Both the position numbers and the translations under genes were made by a program. Source: DASTPP01 sp035762175 (GTDB taxonomy: Bacteria; Myxococcota_A; Polyangia; Polyangiales; Polyangiaceae). From it: 64,000 bases of DNA. The notes under the pieces were generated by a model. The model searched no databases. It was not told where the DNA came from and was given only the letters and a program-made list of their open reading frames with translations. The stretch is from assembly GCA_035762175.1 (NCBI GenBank), contig DASTPP010000174.1, positions 62,001 to 126,000 on the forward strand, in the 5' to 3' direction. Shown here piece by piece: positions 1 through 8,390 of the stretch. Positions within the stretch are counted from its first letter, which is position 1. Every line of letters starts with the position of its first letter.

Positions 1-1707
1 AATGAGCAGGTCGCCCTCGTCGAGCTGCGGTACGAACTCGGCCCCGATGCGCGTGGCGACGGCCACCGCCGCGGCGAGCGCGAGCACCCCCGCCCCGAGC
101 GTCGCCCAGCGCCGGCGCATCGCCGCCCGCAAGGCGGGTACGTAGGCGGCGTGCGCCTTGCGCAAGAGCCAGGTCTCGTGCCCGCCCGCCTTCTCGCGTA
201 CGACGTAGCTCGTCAGGACGGGCACCAGGGTGAGCGAGAGAACGAAGGCGCCGAGCAGGGCGAGCAGCACCGTCGTCGCCATCGGCCGGAAGAGCTTCCC
301 CTCGATGCCCGTGAGCGCCAGGATGGGCAGGTACACGATGGCGATGATGGCCTCGCCGAAGACGCTGGCCTGCCGCACCTCGAGCGTGGCCTCGCGCACG
401 ACCAGGGTGCGCTCGTCGGCCGAGAGGGCCCGCCCGAGCTCGGCCCGCCGCTCGGAGAGCCTTCGCACCGCGTTCTCGACGATGATGACGGCGCCGTCGA
501 CGATGAGCCCGAAGTCGATGGCGCCGAGGCTCATCAGGTTGCCCGACAGGCCCCACGCGTTCATCGCCGTAACGGCGAAGAGCATCGACAGGGGGATGAC
601 CGTGGCGACCACGACGCCGGCGCGCAGGTCGCCGAGCAACAGAAAGAGCACCAGGGCGACCAGCGCCGCGCCCTCGAGCAGGTTCGTGCCCACGGTGCCG
701 ATGGTGCGGTCGACGAGCGCCGAGCGGTCGTAGAAGGGCTCGATGCTGGTGCCCGGCGGCAGCGAGGGCTGGAGCGTCGCGAGCTTCTGCTTGACGGTCT
801 CGGTCACGGTGCGCGAGTTCTCGCCGAGCAGCATCATGGCGACGCCGATGACCACCTCGCCCTCGCCGTCGCGCGTCGCCGCGCCCCGGCGCAAGCGGGG
901 GCCGAACTGGACGTCGGCCACCGTGGCGATGGTGATGGGCACCCCCTGCGGGGTCGCGCCGATGACCACGCGCCGCAGGTCGTCGAGGTCTTTCACCAGG
1001 CCGTCGGTGCCGATGACGAACTGCTCGCGGTTGTGCTGGATGTACCCCCCGCCCGCGTTGGCGTTCGACCGCTCGAGCCCCTCGGCGACCTGGGCGACCG
1101 AGACGCCAGCGGCCTGCAGGCGGCGCGGGTCGATGATGACTTGGTACTGCCGGTTCTCGCCGCCGAAGCTGTTGACCTCGATGACGCCCCGCACGGTGCG
1201 AAGTTGCGGCGCGATGACCCAGTCGAGCAGCTCCTCGCGCTGCATCAGCGAGAGCCCGTCGTTCTTGACGACGAACTGGTAGATCTCGCCGAGGCCTGAC
1301 GAGATCGGCCCGACCTCGGGCTTGCCGTACTGGGCGGGCACGGCCGCCTGCGCGTCGCGCATCCGCTCGCCCACGAGCTGGCGCGCGAAATAGATGTCGG
1401 TGCCGTCGTCGAACACCACGGTGACGACCGAGAGGCCGTACTTCGAGACCGAGCGCACCTCGGTGCTCTTGGGCACGCCCGCCATGGCCCGCTCGACCGG
1501 AACGGTCACGTACTGCTCGACCTCGACCGGCGAAAGAGCCGGGGCGGTCGTGATGACTTGCACCTGGACGTTGGTCACGTCCGGCACGGCGTCGATGGGT
1601 AGACTCAGGGCGGCCCGGATGCCGACGGCGACGAAAAGCAACGTGGCGACGAGGACGACGGCGCGGTTTCGGAGCGACCACGCGACGATGGCCGAGAGCA
1701 GCGCCAT
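1..1707 (-). CDS. czcA: Heavy-metal RND efflux pump, inner-membrane subunit (CzcA/CusA type), 3' end outside window
   Basis: This is the proton-driven inner-membrane pump of a tripartite heavy-metal efflux complex. The first 569 codons are present and the C-terminal part runs off the left edge. The N-terminus has the family pattern: first membrane helix near residues 10-28, then a periplasmic porter segment. The hallmark fourth-helix motif GAIDFGLIVDGAVIIVENAV, with the acidic residues used in proton relay, lies near residues 385-405. The ATG follows the czcB stop by one base (TGACATG), so the two are translationally coupled. Metal specificity cannot be read directly; the MerR-type regulator upstream suggests a divalent thiophilic metal. 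Confidence 0.95.
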   Translation of the reverse strand, partial: MALLSAIVAWSLRNRAVVLVATLLFVAVGIRAALSLPIDAVPDVTNVQVQVITTAPALSPVEVEQYVTVPVERAMAGVPKSTEVRSVSKYGLSVVTVVFDDGTDIYFARQLVGERMRDAQAAVPAQYGKPEVGPISSGLGEIYQFVVKNDGLSLMQREELLDWVIAPQLRTVRGVIEVNSFGGENRQYQVIIDPRRLQAAGVSVAQVAEGLERSNANAGGGYIQHNREQFVIGTDGLVKDLDDLRRVVIGATPQGVPITIATVADVQFGPRLRRGAATRDGEGEVVIGVAMMLLGENSRTVTETVKQKLATLQPSLPPGTSIEPFYDRSALVDRTIGTVGTNLLEGAALVALVLFLLLGDLRAGVVVATVIPLSMLFAVTAMNAWGLSGNLMSLGAIDFGLIVDGAVIIVENAVRRLSERRAELGRALSADERTLVVREATLEVRQASVFGEAIIAIVYLPILALTGIEGKLFRPMATTVLLALLGAFVLSLTLVPVLTSYVVREKAGGHETWLLRKAHAAYVPALRAAMRRRWATLGAGVLALAAAVAVATRIGAEFVPQLDEGDLLI

Positions 1708-1708
1708 G

Positions 1709-2944
1709 TCAGTCGTCCTCCGCCAGGGTGCTCTTGAGCACCGCACTCTTGAGCGTGAAGGCGCCCTCGACCACGACCTGCTCGCCCTCGCGCAGCCCCG
1801 ACGTGATCGCTACCTTGCCGAGGGCCGAACGCCCCGGCACGACCTCGTGTAGCTCGAAGTCGCCGTCGGACTCGCGCACGAAGACGGCGGGCTTGCCGGC
1901 CACTTCGACGATGGCGTCGCGGGCGACGACGAGCACGGGCTCGGCCGCCTCGGCCCCGAGGGCGACGCGCGCGTTGCCGAAGAGGCCCACCCGCAAGAGG
2001 CCCTCGGGGTTCGAGAGCCGGACGCGGGCCGTGACGGTGCGCGCCACGGGGTCGATCTCGTGACCGACGTACTCGACCGTGCCCTCGAAGCGCCGCTTGG
2101 GGAAGGCGTTGAGCTCGACCTCGGCCTTGGCCCCCACCCGCACGCTCGACAAATCTTTCTCGAACACGCGTCCGAGGAACCAAACCTCGGACAGGTCGGC
2201 GATCGTCGCGAGCACGTCGTCCGTCGTGACCGGCTGCCCCACGATGGCGTTGCGACGCAGCACGATGCCGCCGATGGGCGCGCGCAAAGCCAGCTGCGAG
2301 CCGATGGCGTCTCCGCCCGAACCGATCGCCCGCGCGGTCTCGCCCGCGGCCCGGGCCTGCGCCTCGAGCGCGTCGGCCTCGGCCTTGGCGGAGGCGACGT
2401 CCTGGGCGGCCGCGAGGCCCCGCGAGGCGAGTTGCTCGAGGCGCCCGGCATTGGAGCGCGCTGCCACCGCCCTCGCTTGGGTCGCGGCCTGGTCGGCCTT
2501 CACGCGGCCCAGGTCGGGTACGCGCAGGACTGCAAGGGTGGCCCCCCGCTTGACGGTGCCGCCCTCTTGGAAGTCGACCCGCTCGATGCGGCCCGCCACC
2601 GGGGCGGCTACGCGCGCGGCCTTGTCGGGGTTGACCGCGACCTCGCCGGGCAGTTCGAGCACGGCCGTGAGAACCTCACGAGATACCGGTTCGGTGCGGA
2701 TCTTGGCGTCTGCGACGACCTTCGGCGGCAGGCGCACGCGCTTCGGCAAGGGTTCGTGGCCGGGCTCGTCCGTGTGCTCGGCGTGCCCCGCCCCCGCCTC
2801 GGCCCCCTTCGCTTCCTTCGCCTCCTTGCCCCCTTCGGGGGCCTCCCGACCGTGCTTGCCGCCACAGGCCCCCGCAAGGAGCGCGAGGGCGACAAAGGGC
2901 GTCAGCGCGCTCGAGAAGGCGCCGCGGAACATTGTCCGGCTCAT
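1709..2944 (-). CDS. czcB: Efflux RND periplasmic adaptor lipoprotein (CzcB/CusB type)
   Basis: This membrane-fusion protein bridges the pump and the outer-membrane channel. The 411-residue product has a lipoprotein signal ending in LLAGAC, a His/Glu-rich linker at about residues 45-68 (GHAEHTDEPGHEPLP) that may bind metal, then lipoyl/hairpin and beta-barrel domains typical of the HlyD_D23 group. It overlaps the upstream channel gene by 4 bases (ATGA) and ends one base before czcA. The order outer channel, adaptor, pump is that of czcCBA operons. Confidence 0.93.
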   Translation of the reverse strand: MSRTMFRGAFSSALTPFVALALLAGACGGKHGREAPEGGKEAKEAKGAEAGAGHAEHTDEPGHEPLPKRVRLPPKVVADAKIRTEPVSREVLTAVLELPGEVAVNPDKAARVAAPVAGRIERVDFQEGGTVKRGATLAVLRVPDLGRVKADQAATQARAVAARSNAGRLEQLASRGLAAAQDVASAKAEADALEAQARAAGETARAIGSGGDAIGSQLALRAPIGGIVLRRNAIVGQPVTTDDVLATIADLSEVWFLGRVFEKDLSSVRVGAKAEVELNAFPKRRFEGTVEYVGHEIDPVARTVTARVRLSNPEGLLRVGLFGNARVALGAEAAEPVLVVARDAIVEVAGKPAVFVRESDGDFELHEVVPGRSALGKVAITSGLREGEQVVVEGAFTLKSAVLKSTLAEDD

Positions 2945-4230
2945 GGCGCCCCCCGTTCGAGCGGCAGCCCCGCCGCCCGCGCGAGTTCGACGGAGGCGAA
3001 GCAGAGCTGACGCCTCGTCTCGAGGTGGGTGAGCAAGAGCTCGACGAGCGGCTGCTGGAGCAGGAGTGCGTCACGGGCGGCGAGGCGCCTCGCCCGCAGT
3101 TCGTCAGCAACGGCCGCGAGGGACTCCTCCGCTTGGCGCACGTCGTCCGGGCCGAAGAGGCCGAGCGCCCGTTGCCACGAGGCGAAGGTCTCGGCGGCCT
3201 TGACGACGTCGAGGCGCACCTCGCGGCGCAGGCGTTCGACCTCGACCCCGGCCCGTCGGCCGAGGGCCGAGGCCTCGGCGATCTCGCCGGCGTTGGTGCG
3301 GCCGACGGGCGCCGGCAGCGGGATGGGGAAGCCGAGGCCCACGCCGAAGGTGCGCTCGCCGATCCAGTCGTTGCGCAAGAAGAGCGAGAGGGTCGGGTTC
3401 GGCACGCGTGTCGCGCGCAGCACGTCGGCGCGCTTCGCCTGGGCGGCGCGCTCGGCCTCGGCGACGCGCAGGTCGGCGCGACGCCCGAGGGCTGCGTCGG
3501 CGAGCTGAGCGACCGGCCCATCGAGCCCGGAGAGGGGCTCAAGCGGCCCATCGACGCTCACGCCGCCCCGGCTCGGGTCGTGCCCGAGCAGCGTCGCAAG
3601 CGTCGCCGTCGACGTGGCGACACGGCGCTCGGCCGTGAGCCTCGCTTGGAGTAGGCGCAGGGCTTGGGCCCGACCGACCGTCGCTTCGACCGGGGCCCCG
3701 ACGCCCGTTTCGACCCGCGCCTGTGCCAACGTTTGCAGGGCCTCGGCGAGCGCCGCGAGCCGGTCGGCGAGGCGCTTCTCTTCGACCGCCGAGAGGGCGT
3801 CGAAGTAGGCGAGAAGGGCGTCGGCGGCCACCGTGCGCGCCTTGGCCTCGAGCCGCCTCTCTTGGGCCGAGCGCTCGGCCGACGCGACGTCGAGGCGGCG
3901 CCCGCGTTGGCCCGCGATCTCGAGCTCCTGCGAGAGGTTGACGCCCCAGACGGCCGTGGGGCCTTGCAGAGAGAAGTCCGTCGCCCGACCGCCGTTGAGC
4001 GAGAGGTACGGGTTCGAGGGCAGAACGACGGACGTCGCCGCCCTGCGCCCCTCGACGGCGCGCACCCCTTCACGCTCGGCGGCGACGTCGGCGCTCCTGG
4101 CGAGCGCACAGGCAACGATAGTTTGGCGAGACACCGCTACGCACGCGGGCGGCGCCTGCGCGGCAGCGTTCGAAGTCGACAGGAAGGCAGCCAGGCCGGC
4201 CGCCCGGGCCCAAGACAGAAAGGGACGCAC
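2941..4230 (-). CDS. czcC: Outer-membrane efflux channel, TolC family (CzcC type)
   Basis: This is the outer-membrane channel of the czcCBA system. I chose the GTG at 4230 because a TGGAGG ribosome site sits 9 bases upstream and a plain signal peptide follows (RPFLSWARAAGLAAFLSTS, then NAAAQ); a GTG at 4260 in the same frame is the alternative. Two long helical repeats rich in Ala, Arg and Glu, as in OEP-family proteins, fill the rest. Its end overlaps czcB by 4 bases. Confidence 0.9.
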   Translation of the reverse strand: MRPFLSWARAAGLAAFLSTSNAAAQAPPACVAVSRQTIVACALARSADVAAEREGVRAVEGRRAATSVVLPSNPYLSLNGGRATDFSLQGPTAVWGVNLSQELEIAGQRGRRLDVASAERSAQERRLEAKARTVAADALLAYFDALSAVEEKRLADRLAALAEALQTLAQARVETGVGAPVEATVGRAQALRLLQARLTAERRVATSTATLATLLGHDPSRGGVSVDGPLEPLSGLDGPVAQLADAALGRRADLRVAEAERAAQAKRADVLRATRVPNPTLSLFLRNDWIGERTFGVGLGFPIPLPAPVGRTNAGEIAEASALGRRAGVEVERLRREVRLDVVKAAETFASWQRALGLFGPDDVRQAEESLAAVADELRARRLAARDALLLQQPLVELLLTHLETRRQLCFASVELARAAGLPLERGAP

Positions 4231-4355
4231 GGAATCAAACCTCCACGCGAGCGCCGCCACGCGGTGCGAACGGCGCGAGCCGAGACCTGCCTCGGCCCGA
4301 AGGCGCGGAGCCGCATAGAGCGACTCCGGGCGTCAGGTGAGGCGCACGTTGGGGC

Positions 4356-4730
4356 TCAGCAGGCCGCGCGGGGGGGGCGCCAGACGGACGTTGGGACGCC
4401 CTGGGGCGGGGGGGCGTCCGCGTAAGGGGGCCGCGGCCGCACGTCGGGCGAGGCCGGAGGGGCGACCAGCTTCGGCCCGAGCCGAGCCGGCGAGGGCGGG
4501 GGCTCGCTCGCGGCGTGCGACGGCGGGTAGGGGCACTTCGGGCAGCCCGGCGGGCAGTGGCAGTCCGACCGGTCGTCGCAGTCGTCGCAATCGCCCTCCG
4601 CGTGGCAGAGGACGTTGGCGACCACCACGGGCAGTCGCGTCGCCTGAACGGCCGCGAACGCGAACACGAGCCGGAGCAGGACCCCGACGAGCACAAGCCA
4701 GCGGAGATGACGCGGAACGGCGGGTCTCAC
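4356..4730 (-). CDS. Small Cys-rich membrane protein in the czc operon
   Basis: This 124-residue product starts at a GTG overlapping the merR stop codon (GTGA), so it is read as the second gene of the operon. A hydrophobic segment (about residues 8-30) is followed by a dense Cys/Asp cluster (CHAEGDCDDC, then CHCPPGCPKCPYPP) and a Pro-rich tail. I do not recognise the family. The Cys cluster just outside a membrane anchor, and the position between a metal regulator and an efflux pump, suggest a metal-binding accessory protein; that is inference. Confidence 0.7.
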   Translation of the reverse strand: MRPAVPRHLRWLVLVGVLLRLVFAFAAVQATRLPVVVANVLCHAEGDCDDCDDRSDCHCPPGCPKCPYPPSHAASEPPPSPARLGPKLVAPPASPDVRPRPPYADAPPPQGVPTSVWRPPRAAC

Positions 4731-5176
4731 GGCGCCCCGCCCCCCTTGCGCCCGTGCGCCGACGTTGCGTGCCCCGAGAGCGACGCGAGGATGCCGCACT
4801 CGTCGACCTCGCACTCGCCATGGCACGAGTCGGCGAGCCGGACGAGGGCCGTTCGCAAGCGACGCAAGTCGCGCAGCTTCTGCTCGACCTGGGCGACCTT
4901 CGACAGCGCGCGCGTGCGCACGGCCTCGCACTTGGCGCCCGTGGTGGCGCGGAGCGAAAGGAGCTGCTGAATTTCCTCGAGCGTGAAGCCGAGGGCCTTG
5001 GCCTTGCGGATGAACCGCACGCGCTCGACCGTGTCGCCCCGGTAGTGCCGGAAGCCCCTGGTCGGCCGGGCGGGGCGGGCGAGCAGGCCCTCGCGCTCGT
5101 AGAAGCGGATGGTCTCGACGTTGACCTCCGCCCGCCGAGCCACCTCGCCGATCGTCAGAGCTTCCTCGCCATGCAT
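4727..5176 (-). CDS. merR: MerR-family metal-responsive regulator of the czc operon
   Basis: This is a transcription activator of the MerR family. The protein begins MHGEEALTIGEVARRA with the winged helix (VETIRFYEREGLL) and a long dimerisation helix. Cys residues lie at the three positions used for metal binding in mercury MerR: in AKCEAV and twice in CHGECEVDECGIL. I chose the ATG at 5176. The same frame is open to 5218, but that stretch contains the -35 and -10 boxes, so it cannot be translated from this promoter. Mercury is plausible, but other thiophilic divalent metals are possible. Confidence 0.88.
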   Translation of the reverse strand: MHGEEALTIGEVARRAEVNVETIRFYEREGLLARPARPTRGFRHYRGDTVERVRFIRKAKALGFTLEEIQQLLSLRATTGAKCEAVRTRALSKVAQVEQKLRDLRRLRTALVRLADSCHGECEVDECGILASLSGHATSAHGRKGGGAP

Positions 5177-5186
5177 GGCGAAGGAG

Positions 5187-5218
5187 AGTGTAGCCTCCGT
5201 ACTCAAGTCCGGAGTCAA
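5187..5218 (-). promoter_or_regulatory. MerR-type promoter/operator of merR-czcCBA
   Basis: Reading leftward, TTGACT (5218-5213) and TACACT (5192-5187) are separated by 20 bp. The spacer contains a dyad of the CTCCG...CGGAG type. The over-long spacer with internal dyad is the MerR-family signature. The predicted transcription start falls about 5 bases before the merR ATG, so the message is nearly leaderless. Confidence 0.85.
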
Positions 5219-5338
5219 GAAAATTCTCGCGGCCCAATTTGGCTCTCAACGTGCTGCAGGCGTGGTCGCCGCCGCGCACGAGCGAAGGGGTGCAGCCTCG
5301 GGCTCGCGCTCGAGCGCAAGCTACGTCACTCCCCTTTG

Positions 5339-5486
5339 GGCCTACCCCTGCGGATGATCGCGGGCGCGTGCCGCCCGGTTCGCTCACCTTCGAGACGACG
5401 TCGGGCGCGACAGCACCAGCCTCGATGCGCGCCGTGCCGACACGCGTGGAGGATACCTTCAGGGTCGATGCCCGATGTTTCGTGCG
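5339..5486 (-). pseudogene. Decayed copy of the 3' end of the TlpA-like redoxin gene
   Basis: This stretch aligns almost base for base with 6931-7070, the end of the TlpA-like gene. In the leftward strand it reads SGIDPEGILHA, then after a frame change STRVGTARIEAGAV and VVSKVSEPGG, against IIDPEGIIRA, VDTARNWAGSVA and VVAKVSQPGG in the intact copy. The frame change and lack of a start mark it as a non-functional remnant left by duplication or deletion. Confidence 0.75.
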
Positions 5487-5631
5487 TCGAAAGCCCCGCG
5501 GGCCTTTTCTCCTGCCAGGGCGCACGATGGCGCGCAGAGCAACGGGGCTCGGAGACGAAATTCGAGCCACTTTTGGCTCCCGCCCGTGCGCTCACCCGAC
5601 GCGCGCTGACGCCCGAGGGTACGATGGTGCC

Positions 5632-6006
5632 ATGACAGTTCACACGGCACAGAGGCACGAACCGAGCCTGAAACGGCTGCGAAACGCCGGCTACTTTGGC
5701 GTCGCAAGTGACCTCCAGGCGCGCCTTGAGAACGACGCCCTCCTCGACGAAAGCGCACGCAAAGAGCTCGAGGCTCAGTTTTCACAGGGGCCCGACAGCC
5801 CCTATCCTCTCGAAGAATATAGCTCTCGACTGCTCGAGACCGATTTTCATGACCTCGTCGAAGCACTGCGAGGCGCCGAGGGAGCGCCCCCTACGTCGCG
5901 CCGGGACCTCGTCGAGCCTTTGAGCGACGCCCGGAGAATGAGGACGCGGCGAGGGGGGGCAAGGGACGCGCATCGCCGACTGCGCTCAACCCGCGCGTTG
6001 CTTTGA
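5632..6006 (+). CDS. Hypothetical protein, possibly truncated
   Basis: I do not recognise this product. From the ATG at 5632, the first about 85 residues look like real protein (for example GYFGVASDLQARLENDALL and SSRLLETDFHDLVEAL), with balanced helix-forming composition and somewhat lower GC than neighbours. After about residue 90 the composition turns Arg-rich and low-complexity, so the gene may be broken near 5900. No partner gene is coupled to it. Confidence 0.35.
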   Translation: MTVHTAQRHEPSLKRLRNAGYFGVASDLQARLENDALLDESARKELEAQFSQGPDSPYPLEEYSSRLLETDFHDLVEALRGAEGAPPTSRRDLVEPLSDARRMRTRRGGARDAHRRLRSTRALL

Positions 6007-6104
6007 TCGAGAACCGCGAGCGTGAGGTCATCCCTCCCCCGAAGGCGCGCGCACCCAGCGCCGCGTGACGACCGACTGAGCCCTCCCGCGCCTTTCACGC
6101 CGCT

Positions 6105-6536
6105 CTACGGACGCCGGGCAGCCTCGAGCGTCACGAGTTCGTCAAAGCGCGCGAGCTCTTCGGCTGACACGCTGATCGCGCGTGTCTCGGATGTACCGAG
6201 CGAGGGCCCGAACGGCTCGCGAAGCCGACGCGCGGCCTCGCGCAGTTGGGCGTTGCTCATCGCGGCCGACCAGTCGGGCTCGCTCAGGTCGAAGACGGCG
6301 AGCGCCCCCCGCAACGCCGTCGCGGACCCGCCCGTGTGGCACTCGCCGCAGTTGCGGCCGAGGGTCTCGCGCGCCACTGCCCGCAACTCGCCGAGTCGCT
6401 CGCCTCGCACGGCGGCGACCGCCGGAGGCGCCCCCCCTTCGGAGGAGGTGAAGGAGGTCGCCCGCGGCTCGGCGTCTTTGCAGGCGCCGACCCAGAGCGC
6501 GGCGACCAAGACCCCGAAGGCAAGGTGGCGGGACAT
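6105..6536 (-). CDS. Small c-type cytochrome lipoprotein
   Basis: The product begins MSRHLAFGVLVAALWVGAC, a lipoprotein signal with the lipidated Cys in VGACKD. It has one haem-binding motif CGECH in the middle. It is a single-haem protein of about 143 residues, probably periplasmic and membrane-attached. An ATG five codons upstream (6551) is possible. It is divergent from a truncated merR, whose operator lies between them. Confidence 0.7.
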   Translation of the reverse strand: MSRHLAFGVLVAALWVGACKDAEPRATSFTSSEGGAPPAVAAVRGERLGELRAVARETLGRNCGECHTGGSATALRGALAVFDLSEPDWSAAMSNAQLREAARRLREPFGPSLGTSETRAISVSAEELARFDELVTLEAARRP

Positions 6537-6611
6537 CTCGGGCAGGAGCATGGCATGCGGCCGGGGCGTTCGGGCAGGCGATTGGGCTGCGCGGCGCGAA
6601 AACGTTCGTAC

Positions 6612-6636
6612 CTGGAGTTCACTCCAGATCTAGGGT
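6612..6636 (+). promoter_or_regulatory. MerR-type operator in front of a truncated merR
   Basis: A perfect palindrome, CTGGAGT-TC-ACTCCAG, occupies 6612-6627 and is followed by TAGGGT (6631-6636) as a -10-like box. The regulator gene behind it is broken, so this may be an orphan site or one now served by another MerR protein. Confidence 0.6.
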
Positions 6637-6642
6637 GGGACC

Positions 6643-6840
6643 ATGGTGATCGCGAAGTCCGAGCTGATGTCGCCCATGCTCAAGATCGGCGACGTTGCGC
6701 GCCGTACCGAATTATCGATCGACGCGGTTCGGTCCTACGAACGTGAGGGCCTGCTCGGCCGCGTGCGACGCTCGGCCGTCGGTCAACGCCAGTACGACGA
6801 CGAGACTGTGCGCCGGCTCGCGTTCGTGCGACGCGCGAGC
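6643..6840 (+). pseudogene. Truncated MerR-family regulator
   Basis: The N-terminal DNA-binding domain is clear (MLKIGDVARRTELSIDAV, then RSYEREGLLGR and RQYDDETVRRLAFVRRA). After about residue 66 the family sequence stops and the DNA becomes the reverse complement of the end of the neighbouring redoxin gene. The dimerisation helix and metal-binding Cys residues are missing, so it is probably non-functional. Confidence 0.75.
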
Positions 6841-7535
6841 GCGGCTCGGCGGGCGAACGCGAGGCCTCGGGCCGGTAAGTTCGGCCCGACGTCGCCACAA
6901 ACGCCCCGCGACTCGCCCTCGGGCCTGCCCCCGCGGAATGTCACTGGGCAGGCGCCGCCCGGCTGGCTCACCTTCGCGACGACGTCGAGCGCGACCGAGC
7001 CCGCCCAGTTGCGTGCGGTGTCGACGCGGGCGCGGATGATGCCCTCCGGGTCGATGATCCACGTCTCGGGGTAGAGCTTGGTGCCGAAAAGCTCGTTCAC
7101 CACGGCGAGCTCGGGGTCGACCAGCACCGTGAAGGGCGGCTCGCGACCGAGCACCGCCTTGAGCGTGGTGCGGGTGTCTTCGGCCGTCATGTCGGCGGCG
7201 ACCGAGAGCACGACCTTGTCCTTGTCGTCCTTCCAGATGTTGGCGAGTTCGGCGAACGAGGGCATCTCTTCGAGGCAGGGGGGGCAGGTCTTCGTCCAGA
7301 AGTTCAGCACCACGGTCTTGCCCCGGAACGACCGCATCGACACCTTCTTGCCGTCGAGGTCGGTCAGCTCGAAGTCGGGCACGCGGCGGTTGTCGTTGAC
7401 GTAGTCCGGCCGCAGGGCACAGAGCGCCGAGCAGGCCGCGCGTAGTTCGCCGTCCTGGGCCGAGGCGACGAACATGTAGACCCCGAGCGAGGCGAGGGCG
7501 ACGAAGGTAAGCTGAGTGAGCTGTTTCGCGTTCAT
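6783..7535 (-). CDS. TlpA-like thioredoxin-fold redoxin, membrane-anchored
   Basis: This is a secreted or anchored thiol-disulfide redoxin. The chosen start gives MNAKQLTQLTFVALASLGVY, a hydrophobic anchor. The redox centre is TKTCPPCLEEMPSF and the cis-Pro region lies near KLYPETWIIDPEG. The conserved domain ends near KVSQPGGACP. The remaining about 50 residues are antisense to the broken merR and are probably an artefact of the rearrangement that joined the two. It lies 111 bp downstream of the ArsR gene and may belong to the mercury operon. Confidence 0.8.
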   Translation of the reverse strand: MNAKQLTQLTFVALASLGVYMFVASAQDGELRAACSALCALRPDYVNDNRRVPDFELTDLDGKKVSMRSFRGKTVVLNFWTKTCPPCLEEMPSFAELANIWKDDKDKVVLSVAADMTAEDTRTTLKAVLGREPPFTVLVDPELAVVNELFGTKLYPETWIIDPEGIIRARVDTARNWAGSVALDVVAKVSQPGGACPVTFRGGRPEGESRGVCGDVGPNLPARGLAFARRAALARRTNASRRTVSSSYWR

Positions 7536-7646
7536 GACGTCCTCCGAGAGGGGGGGCGTCACCCAAGGGCGACGTGGCGCGGCGGGCGGAGGCCTCGCGC
7601 CCGACGGCCGAGAGGTCGGTCGCCACCCGCGGAACGCAGGCGGCGG

Positions 7647-8009
7647 CTACGTCGCCGGGGCCTCGATGCCCTCGACCGCCAGCTTGCGCAGCCGCTTCAC
7701 CTCCGGCTTGTCGGCCAGGCGGTAGAAGAGCGTCTGGGCGTCGCGGCGCACGGACACGAGCCCGTAGGCCTTGAACTTGGCGAGGTGCTGCGAGACGGCC
7801 GACTGGGTGACGCCGAGAATGTCGGCGAGGTCGCAGACGCAGCACTCGCCGAGCTGGTCGAGCACGTAAAACGCCCGCAGGCGCGTCGCATTCCCCAAGA
7901 GGGACAAGAGGGCGGCCCGCTCGTCGAGGTCGGGCGTGAAGGCCATCGCCTTTGCCCACGTGGCGACCTGCTGGCGCCCGTTGGCCGGCGGCACGCACTT
8001 CACGGGCAC
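7647..8009 (-). CDS. ArsR/SmtB-family metal-sensing repressor of the mercury module
   Basis: This is a winged-helix repressor with GECCVCDLADILGVTQSA (a Cys-rich alpha3 metal site of the ArsR type) and the recognition helix VTQSAVSQHLAKFKAYGLV. An internal ATG giving MAFTPDLDERAALL is another possible start. It overlaps the upstream thioredoxin-like gene by 10 bases. Mer operons run by ArsR-type rather than MerR-type regulators are known in actinobacteria; here the context (merTP, merB) points to Hg(II) or organomercury sensing. Confidence 0.85.
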   Translation of the reverse strand: MPVKCVPPANGRQQVATWAKAMAFTPDLDERAALLSLLGNATRLRAFYVLDQLGECCVCDLADILGVTQSAVSQHLAKFKAYGLVSVRRDAQTLFYRLADKPEVKRLRKLAVEGIEAPAT

Positions 8010-8389
8010 GCGTCACCCCCGCAGGCGCACTCGGCGCACCCGGCCGTCGCGTGCTCGGCCTCGGCCTCGAGCCCGAGGGCGCGGCGGATCCACGCGACGG
8101 GGGGGACGCCCTCGACCCGCCCTTCGCCCGGGTAGAGCCGGCACTGAAGCCCGATGTGCTCGGCCCCACGAGCGTCTGGGTCAACGTCTTCGCCGTCGAC
8201 TCGAACCGTGGGCGAGCCCAGAAAGCGCAGCCGGCGCACGTCGTCGTCGGTGTCGACGGGCACGAGCCGCACCAAGACCGAGCCCTCGAGCCCCGCCTCC
8301 GAGACGACCTGTCGCACGCGCTCGGCCGTGCGTTGCCAGGTCGGGCACGACGCGAAGTACAAGATGTCGACCTGCCTCTTGGTGAGCAT
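8000..8389 (-). CDS. Thioredoxin-fold protein of the mercury module with Cys-rich tail
   Basis: The 129-residue product has a thioredoxin-like beta-alpha-beta start (VDILYFASCPTWQRTAERV) and the cis-Pro motif FLGSPTVRVDGEDV. A conserved GLQCRLY follows, and the C-terminus ends in a Cys cluster (GCAECACGGDACP). Proteins of this kind often accompany mercury genes in genomic neighbourhoods I know of, but the biochemical role is not established. It starts one base after the merTP stop. Confidence 0.7.
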   Translation of the reverse strand: MLTKRQVDILYFASCPTWQRTAERVRQVVSEAGLEGSVLVRLVPVDTDDDVRRLRFLGSPTVRVDGEDVDPDARGAEHIGLQCRLYPGEGRVEGVPPVAWIRRALGLEAEAEHATAGCAECACGGDACP

Positions 8390-8390
8390 G

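Noticed and set aside
151..1299. Long plus-strand open frame opposite czcA
   Set aside because: Arg/Asp/Gly-rich composition of a shadow frame; the minus strand carries the clear RND motifs.
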